DNA of 64,000 nucleotides, taken from Heliocybe sulcata. Taxonomy: Eukaryota; Basidiomycota; Agaricomycetes; Gloeophyllales; Gloeophyllaceae. The translations under genes were made by a program, and so were the position numbers. The notes below the pieces were generated by a model. It worked only from the letters and a program-made list of their open reading frames with translations. It made no database searches and was not told the DNA's origin. The DNA lies in NCBI GenBank assembly GCA_004369045.1, contig ML213511.1:751128-815127 (forward strand), read 5' to 3'. The stretch's first letter is position 1; each line of letters opens with the position of its first letter. Positions 1 to 11,792 of the stretch are shown here, piece by piece.

Positions 1-959
1 CTGGCGGTGTTAGCGCATACAGAGTTGTTATACTCAGCTCGGAGATGTTCATACTTCTTCTGGTACTGTTCAGCATTGAATGCGAACGGCTTCCATACGT
101 AGAAGTTCCGGAGCTTGATGTCCATGTCTCGAATGACTGTTTCCCAGTCGCACGCGAACTTCAGGTGATTGACGAACCACAAGCAATGCTTATCGAGGCA
201 ATCGGCCCGGTCTTGACCTAACACCTCCAGCGTGCACGCGACAGCGTTCTCCATGGCTTCGCGCCATTCTTCCGAGGATAGAGTCTTCTCATCTCGGTAT
301 TTCGAGACATCTAGCATCTGCCTCTTTTTGCCGTCCTCGCCGACACTGGTCCTGAGATGCACGTTGTTGTTCTGATCTAGCATCTGTCGCCGAGTATCAT
401 TGAGAAAGAGTGATGCCGGAGTGTACTCGCCGTAGTTCATCAGTTCCTTTAAGCGAGGGTGCCATCCCACTACCTCATCGATGGAAATGTCGATGTTGAG
501 TTCCTCTTCTAGTCTTCTCTTCTTAGTCATGGGGGTTTCGTCTTCGGAGTCCAAGTCCCAGTCACTACTACGGCGTCGTCTAGAAGGCTTAAGCGAGCAC
601 ATATAGTCCTTCGCTAGCCCCTTCCTCGAAGACGGAGACAGTTCTGCTAAAATAGCCGTGAGAGCTGCCACATCAGTGTTATTTACCGGAGTGGTGGGAC
701 GAGAAGGAGGTGGTGTTAGTTCGATCATATCAGGTTCGTCTTCGGAGACTTCAGATTCTCCCGCGTCCCTTCGAGCCTGGTGAATGTTATTGCGTGCGTC
801 AGTAGCCATCTTCATTCCTTCCCGCATTGACCTCGGGTATTTCGATCCATCAGGTTTCAGGCCCCGGCGTAAATAATTTCCCAGCTCTTCTGGAGTCGAT
901 GCCGGCGGTCCCGATGGTGGAACGAGGCCATGTCCTGAGGTGCCAGACGGGACGTGCAT
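1..959 (-). CDS. Unrecognised protein, C-terminus cut off by window edge
   Basis: An open frame of about 319 codons runs leftward from an ATG at 959 and leaves the window still open at base 1. The N-terminus is Pro/Ser/Gly-rich (MHVPSGTSGHGLVPP). It is followed by an acidic Glu/Asp patch, a basic KKRR stretch that could be a nuclear signal, and then a Trp/Tyr-rich region containing DCLDKHCLWFVNHL and FAFNAEQYQKKYEHL. I do not recognise a named domain. Proteins of this general make-up are common, often multicopy, in Agaricomycete genomes and may be linked to mobile elements, but nothing here proves that. The start is the first in-frame ATG found; upstream codons are also open, so an earlier spliced start is possible. 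Codon use and CpG content match the host genes to the right. Confidence 0.55.
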   Translation of the reverse strand, partial: MHVPSGTSGHGLVPPSGPPASTPEELGNYLRRGLKPDGSKYPRSMREGMKMATDARNNIHQARRDAGESEVSEDEPDMIELTPPPSRPTTPVNNTDVAALTAILAELSPSSRKGLAKDYMCSLKPSRRRRSSDWDLDSEDETPMTKKRRLEEELNIDISIDEVVGWHPRLKELMNYGEYTPASLFLNDTRRQMLDQNNNVHLRTSVGEDGKKRQMLDVSKYRDEKTLSSEEWREAMENAVACTLEVLGQDRADCLDKHCLWFVNHLKFACDWETVIRDMDIKLRNFYVWKPFAFNAEQYQKKYEHLRAEYNNSVCANTA

Positions 960-2844
960 AGTTGCAATAGAGATTATTGCCGCGTAGCTTACACCAGAAA
1001 AAATGATAGCGACGAGGACGCAAAGACGAGGAGCCAGCAAGACGCGTACGTGTACGCGTCTTCACGGCGAAACCAGCTGACTAAGCTCACTGCGTAGCAA
1101 GCACTCCCACGCATCACCGCTCGCAGGCTCGCTTGTGCTGCATGTACAACTTTCTTTGCTTTCCTTTATCATGCACGAGTTTCGTTCACATTCTGAGCTC
1201 TCATCAGTGCTGCCTGCTTGTTGTATGATCATTGTAATTGTACTATATGTTTCTCGAACAATCTGTATTAGTGTCTATCACGTACAGCAATGTAGTTCCC
1301 TGCCCCCATCGATCAATTGCGACCCATTTTGTCATTTCAAGACGCCCGTGGATGTTTAGTCAGTTCTACTTGCGTAACAAACCCCGTAGAAATCCACAAA
1401 TTTATAGCTTCCAGGTCAATCGTGACCTGCGTCATATGTAATCCCCCGGAGGTCATTCATCTCGCTCATCAGCCACTCAGTACTCAGTATTCAACAGACA
1501 TCGAAACAAATTCATAGACGAATTCATAAGGGAAATTTAGCGTTTCCGCGGCATCTTCAAATAAAGTACAACGATATTGAATACAGCGACGCTGAATGTG
1601 TGCCACAAACGGCACGGTAATGATACCACTGCACTAAAATAAAAAGAAAAAGAAAAAGAAAAAAGAAAAAAGGGGATTGGCTCAAAGAGCCATGTGGCAT
1701 ATCCGGATGTAGTCCACTGTGGCTGGTAGTATTCAGTACCTCGCCTTTGAGCTCGTAATACCATGGTAATTTAAAGAACTCAGAATCTATATGATCAAGG
1801 CATTCCGTAACTCTTGTTTCTGGGCCCTAGTTTCCATTTTTTTCTCCCGGTCTTCGACCGGGCAACATACCAGTGCCCAAGCTTCACAGAAGCCGGAGGC
1901 TGGAAAGCCAGGGGAAAAATAAGCTGCATAAATACAACAGTATGTTTCTGGCACTCAATATCACTAGAAAGGCACTCCATAACTCTCCTCGAGGTGCTCT
2001 GAGCGGGAAGGCGAGAGGGCGGACACGATGCTTCCCACGGTTAGAACCCCGCTCGATATCAAGGGTGGCTGAAAGTGCAATGCCTCCTATGAAGCTCTGT
2101 TGCACAGCTTATTCTCATACATCTTATTCATTAGATACATAAGGTGCTATAAACACTATACCAATTTTTTTCTCGTTTTATTACGAGTTGTAACTCGTCC
2201 TATGGGTCACCTATGATATTGAGCGGAGTACGAACTATCCAAGTCAGTCCGGCAAAATCCGCTGTGCTCCAGCAACGTTGTCGCTCTCACAGCAGCCACG
2301 GTACGCACACGCTGACCAGCTGAAGGCTAGGGAATGTATTATAGCCCTCGCAATATTTTAGTTTATAGGTTCTTTAGGTCCTTTTAACAGTTTCCACGTT
2401 CTGTAAGCTCTGTGCAAGGCAGTTTCCGCGTCGCCACTAGCCACGTGAACTTCCCTATTCTGGATTGAAACTCCGCTCAATATCATTATCAATATCATGC
2501 CTGGGAGTGAGTAACGCCCCCCACAAACGCGTTTAAATTTCAAACTCAATCCAACACCCTTCAGCCACATCTAATATTCTGACCTTCTCTTCACTGATGC
2601 TACCTCTGATATTGGCCTGCCAAATGTGCTACTGTGTCTGGTCCGGGGTCAAGGAGGCTGACTATTCCGACGCCGCTGGATGATTCGACCTATAATTGCA
2701 ATCCTGACCGAGAAGACTGTCAGCCTCCATGCCAGCCGCTCGTGAACCTATAAGATCCAACGCTAGCTTGTCCTCTCTGTTTACTCTTTCTCATCACTCG
2801 ACCAGGAACTCTCGATACAGCTGCATTTTACTAGCTTGTCTGTC
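960..2844. other. Gene-free stretch with purine-rich tract
   Basis: I see no supportable gene here; open frames are under 100 codons, overlap on both strands and show no recognisable motif. Bases 1,637-1,676 are an almost pure A/G tract on the + strand (repeats of AAAAG). The last ~150 bases are C/T-rich and are probably the promoter and 5' leader of the gene starting at 2,845. Confidence 0.5.
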
Positions 2845-4739
2845 ATGGAGTTCGATATGATTCTCTTGGCTTGGATCCTGGCCTTCTCTCTCATCGGTGT
2901 CGCCTTGGTGGGTCTCGCGGTCCTCTTCCGGTCTCCCATAGTTGCCGTCTTTGGTCTGGTTTCTGGCTTTGCTGCATCGCTGTGGACGCGTCTCTCTGCC
3001 GTGCGAGGAATTGCCAGCGATGCTTCAATCACTATCGTGAGTATCCATCGCTCGTTCATGGCTCTCTTCGGCGGCTAACATGCAGGATGAGAAGTGGAAC
3101 AGGAATACCGTGGCATCAGCAGTACCCGACGCCGGAGCCACGTCGATGTCGAACAGACAGGTATGTAGCACGTTCCCTCGCCGACCGATCTGGTACTCAC
3201 TTGCGGCTGTTTTCAGAGCGTCGAGGGCGACCGGCTCCTGGAAAGGATCAAGCAGTCTGCGATCAATTTTCTTCCGACGGTCCCCGACTCTCTGGTCACC
3301 TCGTCCAACGATTCGCCTCTCCCGGCCGCTGCCCTACCGAACCCAGTGGTCCTCACCGTCGCCGAATTTCCCATACCCCAGCAACGGTCGCTTGATGTCT
3401 ACTGGCTGCCTCGCCTTATTGGTGCCTTCCACAATCACGTTTCGGACTCTAGCGCAGACGAGACCGCTTACGATGCGGTCGAACCTGGAAGCCCCGCCAC
3501 TGTCGACGTCGAAGGCCAGGAGAGCGGTCTATGGACGTATGATTCCATCACGGCAAGCATCGGGGCGAGCTTGATATTTTCCGACTCTTCTTCATCTGTC
3601 TTCACTCCCGCCGGCTCGGAGCTGCCGACGCTCGTCTCGCAGTGGACTGCCCCGACTGCCCCGACTTCGAGGGCGACTGTCGCCAACTCTGATTATCGAG
3701 CTTCGCTCCGGACGTCCAGGCGGTGGAGCTACCCGCTGTCACAGCGGGAGATGCAAAGCAGAACGGCCGTTGTTAACTCTGAATACCAAGCTTCTCTGAA
3801 GACGTCCCGGAGGACAAGCTTGCCGGTCCCTAACAGGACGCCCGACTATCAGCACGGTCGTAGCTTCAGCATGCCGGTCCATGACTACTCTCCCACTGTC
3901 GACTGGACAAAGAGGAAGACAGCGGAAGAGACTAAGAAAGACCTGCTGGTGGCTCTCGGTCTAGAACTTCCTTCCTCTTCCGTCGTCCAATTCAAGGACT
4001 TCCTTACTCCCTCCGCTAGCTCCCCGGCTACCTTTACTCCGTCTGCGACCGTCAACCTCCCTCTTGCTACGCCGGAAACACCGGTCATCGAATCCCATGC
4101 GGAGGACGTCTCCGTCTTTGTGGAAGAATGTTCCTTGGCTACTGTCGCTTCTGACGCCGACAAATCATTTTCTACCTCTACCTCTTCTGGCAGCTCCACC
4201 GCCTTTGACACCTCTGACTCTTCCGTCGCCTCAAGCTCCTCTGTTACGTCGTGGTCGACTGGTAATGAATGCTCCATCGACTCTATTGACGTCCCCCTCG
4301 CACCTACCGCTGCCTTAGAGACCCCGATGGAGAAGTCGAAGCGAGCAAAGACGACAAGGGCAAGGAGAGTGCCTCCCCTAGCGATGCGAAGGTTTGCTCC
4401 CCCTCAGCCCGCTGGAGTGTTCGAGCACGGATTGTCAAGAAGGACTTGAAGTCTCTGGCCAAGTCTGGGGTGAAGAAGCCTGCTGTTGTCGCCGCTACTG
4501 CAACGAAAGTTGTGAAGGCGTCGCAGCCGGGCAAGAAGGAAGCCAAGACGACTCCGTCCGCAAAGGCGGTCAAGGCTAGCAAAGTACTAGCGGACGCGGC
4601 GGCCAAGCCTGGAGCTACTTTGGTGGGTGACTTCGATGCGAGCAAGACGTCCAAGATCGCCGTCGTCGAGCGTAAGAAGGGTGTGGTTCCTGCGCGAAGG
4701 AACTCGACGGCGAAGGTGGCAGGCGGTGCTTGGCGATAA
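2845..4739 (+). CDS. Membrane-anchored Ser/Thr-rich protein with basic tail, function unknown
   Basis: Four exons: 2,845-3,036, 3,086-3,160, 3,217-4,261 and about 4,321-4,739, giving 576 residues. Introns 1 and 2 are 49 and 56 bases and leave phase 0. Residues ~5-50 form two hydrophobic segments (ILLAWILAFSLIGVALVGLA and a second Ala/Val/Gly run), so a membrane hairpin or signal anchor is likely. The middle is Ser/Thr/Pro-rich and low in complexity, and the last ~140 residues are Ala/Lys-rich like a histone H1 tail. The third intron (GTAATG at 4,262) is needed because two long frames meet near 4,260-4,450. The downstream frame (VEASKDDKGKESASPSDA, then RIVKKDLKSLAKSG) runs to the stop at 4,739. 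The exact acceptor, AG at 4,318 or 4,320, is uncertain; only 4,320 closes the frame. No family recognised. Confidence 0.65.
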
Positions 4740-5110
4740 AGTGGCGGTCTTGTGTATGGTGATAGGGCGCAAGTGGGGTTTACACTCTAGTTTTATTCTC
4801 TCTGTATCCCTTTCCGATTCCTTCTCGTCATCTTCGGTGCACGTTCATCTTCATCGTGCTCCGGCGCGTGCCCGATCAATGGGTTTTGTATCATTATATA
4901 CTTCTCTATTGTCTGCGTCAGATCTCTTTATTTTCACTCATGACTCTAGTGTATGAATAATATGCCCGTCCACATCCGATCCTTGAATCGTGTTCGTCAT
5001 CATAAAGATACATTATTAACATTAACCCCCTCTATATCCACTAAGCCAAGGGAGATGGTACTGTAACAAATCCGCACTGTACAAATCAAAACATGAAAAC
5101 CGAACCACCG
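4740..5110. other. Convergent 3' region
   Basis: This is the tail-to-tail interval between the gene ending at 4,739 (+) and the SLATT gene ending at 5,111 (-). It is AT-richer than the genes and has T-rich and AATAAT/ATTATTAAC stretches that could serve 3'-end formation on both strands. No gene is seen. Confidence 0.5.
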
Positions 5111-6597
5111 CTACACGACCGCGCGATTCTCCCCGCCGCCCGCGGCGCCGTTGAGGGCGAGCAGCTCGTCGAGGCGCCGGCGGAAGGCGGCGATGCGCTC
5201 GTCCCACTTGCCGCGGAGCTCGTCGTCGCCGCCGTCGGTTGTGGAGGAGGCGGACTTTTCGGTGTAGGGGAGTGTGGGAGGGGGGCCTGCAGGGGGGTTA
5301 GATGTGGGGAGGGAGGGGGAGGGGGAGACGCACCTGAGGGGAAGGGGGTGGGATGCCCGTCGTAGGGACGGGGCGAGGCGAGTGGGGAGGAGGGCGTGGA
5401 GAGGGTGTGGTGCGGCGGGTAGCCGGTTTCGTGGCCGTGGTCGAGGACAAAGGCTTCGATGTCGCGGAGGAATTGGTCGAGGTCCTGGGTGAGGGGGCCG
5501 TGATTTAAGTTTGTTGATAGGCGGGGAAGGAGGAGGGTATGCGGCGAAAGGAGAGCTGGATGGAGAGAAACGCACCTTTGTCAAGCGGATACTGCTCTCG
5601 GGCTCGCTGCTGCCCCGCATACGGGCGAGGTAGGACGCGATGAGGGTTGCGGCGCCGCCGAGGACGGCGGTGGCTATTGATGTGCTTCTGCCTGAATTGA
5701 TCCGGGTGTTAGTGGGGAGTGAGGGCGGTGGAGGAGGAAGGTGGGAAGGGAAGGAAAGAGAGGCAGTTATGGGACACTTCTCACCTTGAGTAGCAGCACT
5801 GACGGCGGTTGTGAGCGAGCCGAGGAGGACCTGCCCGCCGATGGCGACGTTGAGGGTTAGCCCTGTTCGTTTTGCTGGAGGGGTGAGGTTAGTCAAGCAG
5901 TAGGATTGGGAAGGAGTGCATTGGATAGGGAGGAGGATATAGAGACGCGGCATAAGTGTACGTGAGATAAGAACTGTTAGCAACAAGTACCTCTCGCATC
6001 CGCCTGGTCCCGCTTCTCCCTGGCAGTCTTGAGCGTAGGCTCGAGTCTCTCCCCAACAGTCTTGACCCTATAGCGTTCGCGCTCTTTGATAGCGAACACG
6101 TCCATCGGGTTGATAGTTGTTCCAGGCCAGATGGCGGGGTCTGCGGTGCTGGGATCGCGGATACCCCGGACGCTCGCCGAGGAGTCGCGAATGTTAGCCC
6201 CCGAGTAGTCGCGAATGGAGAATGGGCGCTGGTCATGGAAGGAGATGGAGGGCCCGCGAGAGGTGGGGCGGTCGCGGCGAGAGTGGCCGGGGACGGAGAG
6301 CGTGCGTTGTGGAGGCTGGGGCTGAGGTTGTGGGTAGTCGTTGGCATTGGGAGGCGATGAGGGTCCGGCGACGGGAGCAGCATTTTGGTAGGATGACGGC
6401 GCGGGCGGTGGTGTGGCGCGAGACGGGGATGCTCGCCGTGATCGAGGCGGCTCGGGCAGGTTCTGCGGCGCACTCGACGCCGAGGAGTCGGCGCTATGGC
6501 TCTGGTCTTGCTGGTGCTCTTGCTCTGGCTCCTCTGGGACGGTGTGGACAGGCATGTCGGGGACGGGCGGGAGGGGATGGTGGCCGTCTGGAGCCAT
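5111..6597 (-). CDS. Fungal SLATT-domain protein (two-transmembrane, SMODS/SLOG-associated family)
   Basis: Five exons: 6,597-5,991, 5,874-5,785, 5,691-5,576, 5,484-5,334 and 5,286-5,111; all introns are GT-AG, and phases close to 379 residues. Residues 1-~160 are Pro/Ser/Gln-rich and probably disordered. The fungal SLATT region follows: a basic helix (ERERYRVKTVGERLEPTLKT), a first hydrophobic segment (LNVAIGGQVLLGSLTTAVSA), a second (STSIATAVLGGAATLIASYL) and the typical RMRGSSEPE and DLDQFLRDIEAFVLDHG stretches. A charged C-terminal helix ends the protein (KWDERIAAFRRRLDELLALN). In bacteria SLATT proteins are proposed membrane effectors of nucleotide-sensing conflict systems. The role of fungal members is not established, so calling this an effector is inference. 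The GC content is very high, like its neighbours. It faces away from the region to its right, so 6,598-6,826 should hold its promoter. Confidence 0.85.
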
Positions 6598-7849
6598 TAT
6601 TTGAGGAGAGCCGAAGCGATGGCCACGCGAAGCAGGAGCACGCCCACTTGGCGCGGAGAACGCGAGGGCTGCTTTTATACCATCGCAGTGGGGCCAGTAC
6701 CATAATCATCGCGGGCCTCCAACTGTCCCGCCGCCGGCCTCGACGACGTCGAACATACCTGGCAACGTTCTCACAGACGTCTCACCTATCTCTGCCCGGC
6801 TTTTCTTTTCTTGCCATCATCAGACCATGCCCATCTTGACACTGGCTTGGAAGCAAACCTTGCCCAACTCCACCGTTATGCTCCTGGGAAGCCGCCCGCT
6901 TCATCAATGGTCAGGTACATCATATCTTCGCTATGGTTGCTCGGTCGCGCTCGTATATGCGTCAACGCAAGTGTCGGTACCGTGTGGCCGTCTTCTAACA
7001 TTGCGCTAGTCTCCCGCCGGCAGTGGCTGCGTTATTCGGGTGTCGTCCTCTACTACTCCATGTATGCCGGCCATCATCTGACGGCCCTCTGGTGCTACCG
7101 AGATTACCGTAAATACACCCACGTATATTTGGACTACTCACTGCTCTATACCAGGTGCCCTCTCGCCTCAAAGCCACTCTATTGGCCCCGTGGTCAAGTG
7201 TATCCCTGGCAGCATATACTTAGCTGACAGTGGCACACAGAGTCCTTGTCGACGCAGACAGATCTGTCCGATCTACGCGCTCTGCTGAGATGGAGAGTAT
7301 GTCCCGAACAGCATATATGCACTCACGTAACTACCCCACGGCTATCCAATCGACTAGTTCATTCCTTTCATATATTAACTGCATTCCTTCATAGTAATGA
7401 GATCCAGATCCATGCCCCATTAACGTGCTCCAATGCCGCTGTCTTCCAGTCCAGCAGTCTCTTCAGAACCGCTGCCATTCAACCCATCGATCTTCTTCCA
7501 GAAGCGCGCCGTTCCAAGTCGTCCATATCATTTGTCGCCGCTGCATCTTCTCTAAACGCAGAGTCGTTTGGTCTTGTCAGAACCGATGTGATTCGTTATT
7601 GTCCCGCAGAACCAGCAGCAGGCTTTCAGAGTCCCTATTATCATTGACGGTCAGTCCGTCTCATACGCCCCCTTCTAGCTATCCGGCATCCGTCATTTAA
7701 CCCGTAAACACCTTCTCACTGTCTGTGTCTCCTCTTTCTGTAGCCGGCGCCTTCAACACGCTCCTCATTCATTTCGGCTCCTCGCGCTTTCGTCTTCCCT
7801 GGTAACCCATGACGCTCTATGCTCGCAGACAGCGCCGCCTGTCCCCGCT

Positions 7850-9080
7850 CTTTTTTCTATTGTTCCCGTTCAATATAGACGGTGGCATATTGTGCAAGCC
7901 AATGGTCACTGCCTCCCCTTTTCTTCCATCCTTGCAGCATGGCAAACCGCGCCGCCTCTTCCTTCCATCCCACGCGATTTATTTCATACTGCCGAACCTC
8001 GTTCAACCATTGAGTATTGAGTAATGCCGCTCAAGAAGTTCTTGAGCGTCATTACTCAATACTCAATGGTCCCCCTCTTGGTCCCTTCTTACCGTTCCAG
8101 GCGTTATCGCAATTCTGACCTGCTTCTAGGACCGTCGAAAGGCGAAGTCTACAGCCGCCCGTTTACTATCCATTTGTTGTCGTCCCAGCTCTCTGGGCAC
8201 TCTTCGCCATGTTTCAAGTGTCCGTCTCTATCTTCCATGGAGATCATCGTGGAAGCAATTCTTGTCTGCTCTTCGCAAGGCTATGAGGCCGATGACTGTA
8301 TTCTAGCCCAGCAGACTTTCTCGTCAACAACAATTCCCGTTCCAGCCTGCGTTCTTGCATCAGCCCCAGGAGTCAGCTATCGGGTCTCCAGAGCCAGGAC
8401 GAAGCGGACTTCGTAAGCAGTAGGCTATCGAGCTGGTACTGCTGCGTCAGGCTCTTTATCTGCATTCTTGTCATCTCGTTTCTTTGGACCTTATATGACG
8501 GTGGTATCTCTTGCAAGCTGATGGCCACCGCTCCTTCTTCTACTTCTATCCTTGCAGAATGACACGTATCCAATCGCGGCTCCTCTCCGTCCCGTTTCCT
8601 TCCTCTCCTCGCATTTTATCTCATACCACGGAAGCACCGAGTCTCGTTCTTGGGCGTCACTACTCGACGATCGGCCACTTGGTTCTTGTTTACCCTTCCA
8701 GGCTTTATTATGACTCTAATTCGGTGCCAGAACCGTCCAACGGCGAAGTCTGCAGCCGCCCATCTCCTGCTTGTCAGCGCTATCCGCTGGCTGCCGCTCC
8801 AGCTCGCAGGGCGCTCTTCGCTGTGTTTCAAGCGTCCATCTCTGTTCCATAGAGCTGAATACCCGTTCGCAACGGAAGGGAATCATGTCTTTTTGTCCCT
8901 CGGGTGTGAGGTCGACGACTGCATCCTAGCCAGCAGGCGTTCTCGTCAACAAGAGTGCTCGTTCCATTCTCCGTCCTTGCATTGGTTCCAGCAACCGGCT
9001 ACTGTGACTCAAACAGGATAAAGCCGACCTGGACTGTCGACTTGTGTTATTGCCGAGAAAAGGTCGTCATCTCGTTTGTT
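7850..9080 (+). repeat. Diverged ~600 base tandem duplication, two units
   Basis: Unit 1 (about 7,850-8,480) and unit 2 (about 8,480-9,080) share a series of landmarks in the same order. These are GACGGTGG plus a TTGCAAGC block, CATCCTTGCAG or TATCCTTGCAG, CGTTC plus TTGAGCGTCA or TTGGGCGTCA, ACCGTTCCAGGC or ACCCTTCCAGGC, GGCGAAGTC plus CAGCCGCCC, TGTTTCAAG plus TCC, and a closing GTCATCTCGTTT. The offset is about 600 bases and identity looks like 60-70%, so the duplication is old. The GEV.SRP coding-like match in both units is in the same frame but is lost downstream, so coding is not supported. Confidence 0.7.
8006..8070. repeat. 65 base near-perfect palindrome
   Basis: The left arm 8,006-8,037 is the reverse complement of the right arm 8,039-8,070, with one mismatched pair (8,027/8,049) and a single central base. 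The outer arm begins ACCATTGAGTATTGAGTAAT. It lies inside unit 1 of the tandem duplication, and unit 2 has only the right-arm equivalent. As RNA or single-stranded DNA it would form a very stable hairpin. Confidence 0.9.
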
Positions 9081-9952
9081 TCTGGGGAATCTCGCCGAAA
9101 GAGACGGCGCGGAATTAGGTTAGGGAAAGCGCGACTGGAAGGCGGCGCTGGTATACGGCGACCCACCGATGCGAGAGACGGTCCGAAAGGTTACGCCCAG
9201 ATTGGGTAGAAGGTTCGCTGTACTGGGCTGTTCAGCTCTCTCAGTGTATATATGTGGTAAGGCCAGCAGTGTTGGAGCAGAAGAGCAGTACTGGTTTGAG
9301 CTGGGGAAGTGACAAGCCGAAGTACGCATCACGGAGGGGCAGTCAGAGAAGATAAAAAGGATACATAACAGGAAAAGGTATTGTGCACGAGGAAAACGTC
9401 TGGAGAGGAAAGCCCGCGTGTCCGTAGGCAGATGCTAGAGCGTACAGTACATAGCGGGGTTGCACACTGCGATACGTTAATTGAAAGGCGTGCCCACGGT
9501 CGAAAGGCTATATTCTACCCTAATCTCATGCTTTTGAGGCGATAAAAGGTATTCCAAGCGTGTTAACTACGATATTTTGGTTCTCACCAATATATATCGC
9601 AACACCCGAGAATCGTTCAACTCCCGCTGTGACAATCACTCAACTTCTCTGTGGTCAACAAGAGAATGTCAAGTGTTGAACGCTGAGCGTTAGGTAGGCG
9701 AGTATCCCTATGCTGCAGCCCAGGATGTAGTCTTCGGAGTCGACCATAGCTGCTTGTTGCGATCACCTGTGGAAGCGCGCCGTGGCGGTGCAAACCGCCG
9801 ATCAGATCAACCAATCAGAGGACGTGGATCGGGCCGAGGAACTCAAATTCTTCAACTGAACTTCTTTCAGGTCTCTTCGACTCAGTCAGAGTCACTTAGA
9901 CTCCCGGCTCACTGTTTACTACCTTGACCCCAGCGTTGCGGCGCTCTCTACC

Positions 9953-11583
9953 ATGTCAGCGATCCACGCGCCCTCGCTGGCGGCCACAGTGGGCAAGCGA
10001 GTCCCGCACATCCTGACCCTTGCGGACCTCACCGTCCCGCAGATCAGCCGCGTCCTCCTGCACGCGCACACACAACGCCGGTTCTCGCTCCCCTGGCTCG
10101 TGCCCCAGTTTCCGCCGGTGCCAGACGCCCAAAAGAACAAGAAATCCAAGGCCAAGCAAGAGCCGCTGCGCATGCCCAGCCAGTCGCTGTTCAACAAGAG
10201 CATCGCGCTGCTGTTCAGTAAGCGCAGTACAAGGACACGGGTGAGTGCGGAGACGGCGGCGCTGCTACTGGGCGGGCGGGCGTTGTTTTTGGGGAGGGAG
10301 GATATACAGATCGGGGTGAATGAGAGCGTGAGGGATAGTGCGCGGGTTATTGGCGGGATGTGTCAGGGTATCTTTGCGCGTGTCGGTGAGGACTCTGAGA
10401 TCGAGGTGCGTGGTATCAATACTCAGACGCTATTTGCAACTAACACAGCTGACTCAGGAACTCGCCCGATACTCCCCCGTCCCCGTCCTCAGCGCGCTCT
10501 CCAACCTTTGGCACCCCACGCAAGTCCTTGCGGACCTCCTCACGCTGCACGACCACGCGCACCTCTTTGATGCCACCCTCCATCCGCCCTCTGCCAAGCA
10601 AAGATTGGCCCCCGGTCTCGCGCCGCTGCGCCCGCTGACGGTCGCGTGGGTCGGCGACTCGACGAACATCTTGCACGATATCCTGGTGTCGTTCCCGCGG
10701 TTGGGGCACAGCGTACGCGTAGCGACGCCGGGGAAGGAGGCGTACCAGTGCCCAGAGCCCGTGAGGAAGAGGCTGGATGGGCTGGGGTTGACGATGGGCG
10801 GGGAGGAGGAGGGGAAGGGCGCGGAGCATATTGTGTGGACGGATGATCCGCGGGTTGCGGTGAAGGGCGCTGATGTCGTTATTACGGATACTTGGTGAGT
10901 ATGGCGCAGTATTCATGGTGCAATTTGGACTGATGACTCGCTGCACAGGATCTCGATGGGTCAGGAAGAGGAGAAAGCCCAACGTTTGCGAGACTTTGCT
11001 GGGTATCAGGTCACGGAAGCTCTCTGTAAAGAAGGTGGCGCAAAGGAGAATTGGGTGTTCATGCATTGTCTACCGCGAAAAGCCGAAGAAGTCGATGACG
11101 AGGTGTGTCCCATGTTTTCTGTATTCATGCCGGCTCCATACTCCACTGTGCTTGCATGAATGCCTGTGTTCTACCGTATCATCTCCTCCCGTTCACGTCC
11201 CTTTCTTCGTTCTTCTGCGCATACAATACTGATCACGACGCATACCCATCCACAGGTCTTTTACGGCCCGCGCTCCCTCGCCTTCCCCGAGAGCGACAAC
11301 CGCAAGTGGACGATCATGGCTCTCTTCGAGTGAGTGCTCTTTCGTGCCCCTGCCTTTCTGTCTTTCCTGATCACGTCCCACCCCCCTTCATCCTCCTCCT
11401 TGTACCATTACCCTTTTACGCTTCCTATACCATCGTCTTCCTGGCCTCCGTACGATACTGACGAATGCGATTTACTTCCCCCTCTATAGCTTGCTTTTTG
11501 GCAAGTGGGAACTGCGTCCCGAGATGCTGGAGCAAGGTTCAACATCAGAGTCCACAACACCAGAACCCACATCCGAGACCTAG
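9953..11583 (+). CDS. OTC: Ornithine carbamoyltransferase
   Basis: This enzyme joins carbamoyl phosphate and ornithine to make citrulline in arginine synthesis, in mitochondria in most fungi. Five exons: 9,953-10,405, 10,458-10,894, 10,949-11,102, 11,256-11,329 and 11,490-11,583, giving 403 residues; every intron is GT-AG and in phase. The carbamoyl-phosphate loop is seen as [14 protein letters not shown]. The ornithine/carbamoyl-binding part has [15 protein letters not shown] (the family HPxQxxAD motif) and [13 protein letters not shown]. The ornithine site is [20 protein letters not shown], followed by RKWTIMALF. The N-terminus has Ser/Thr/Arg but is not a clear presequence, so mitochondrial import is inferred from the family. 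Arg-Lys-rich inserts (KNKKSKAKQ and [11 protein letters not shown]) are longer than in bacterial enzymes. Neighbours are unrelated by function. In yeast the gene is ARG3. Confidence 0.97.
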
Positions 11584-11792
11584 GGAGGGAGCTCCGTGTA
11601 AAAGAAGGCAGAGATGGGAGGGGTAGGGAAGGCAAAAGTATATAACGTACTCACTCTGTTATTACCCGACATCTCCAAGACTTTGGTGCATCGGGCACAC
11701 CCCACGTCTAGATCCCACTGGGGTTTATATGTCTGATTCGGACCTCGCATCGTAAGAGCAAGCGCTATACAATACATTACATCCCAGCTGCT

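Larger units (their letters stand above)
6598..9952. other. Long gene-poor stretch, includes promoters of neighbours
   Basis: There is no gene I can support. Short exon-like pieces with plausible GT/AG pairs occur at 6,827-7,260 on the + strand (an ATG at 6,827 in good context), but I could not join them into a recognisable protein. Bases 7,850-9,080 hold an ancient tandem duplication, listed separately. Bases 9,600-9,950 should contain the promoter of the ornithine carbamoyltransferase gene. Non-coding transcription or a fast-evolving short gene cannot be excluded. Confidence 0.4.

Noticed and set aside
1-959. Calling the edge gene a retroelement Gag
   Set aside because: No zinc knuckle, protease or LTR is visible in the part inside the window, so the family stays open.
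6811-7227. 138-codon + strand frame as a gene
   Set aside because: No motif; GT/AG pairs inside suggest other splicing, but no consistent protein could be built.
8024-8416. 130-codon + strand frame as a gene
   Set aside because: It begins inside the palindrome, and the frame is not kept in the tandem copy at 8,650-9,020.
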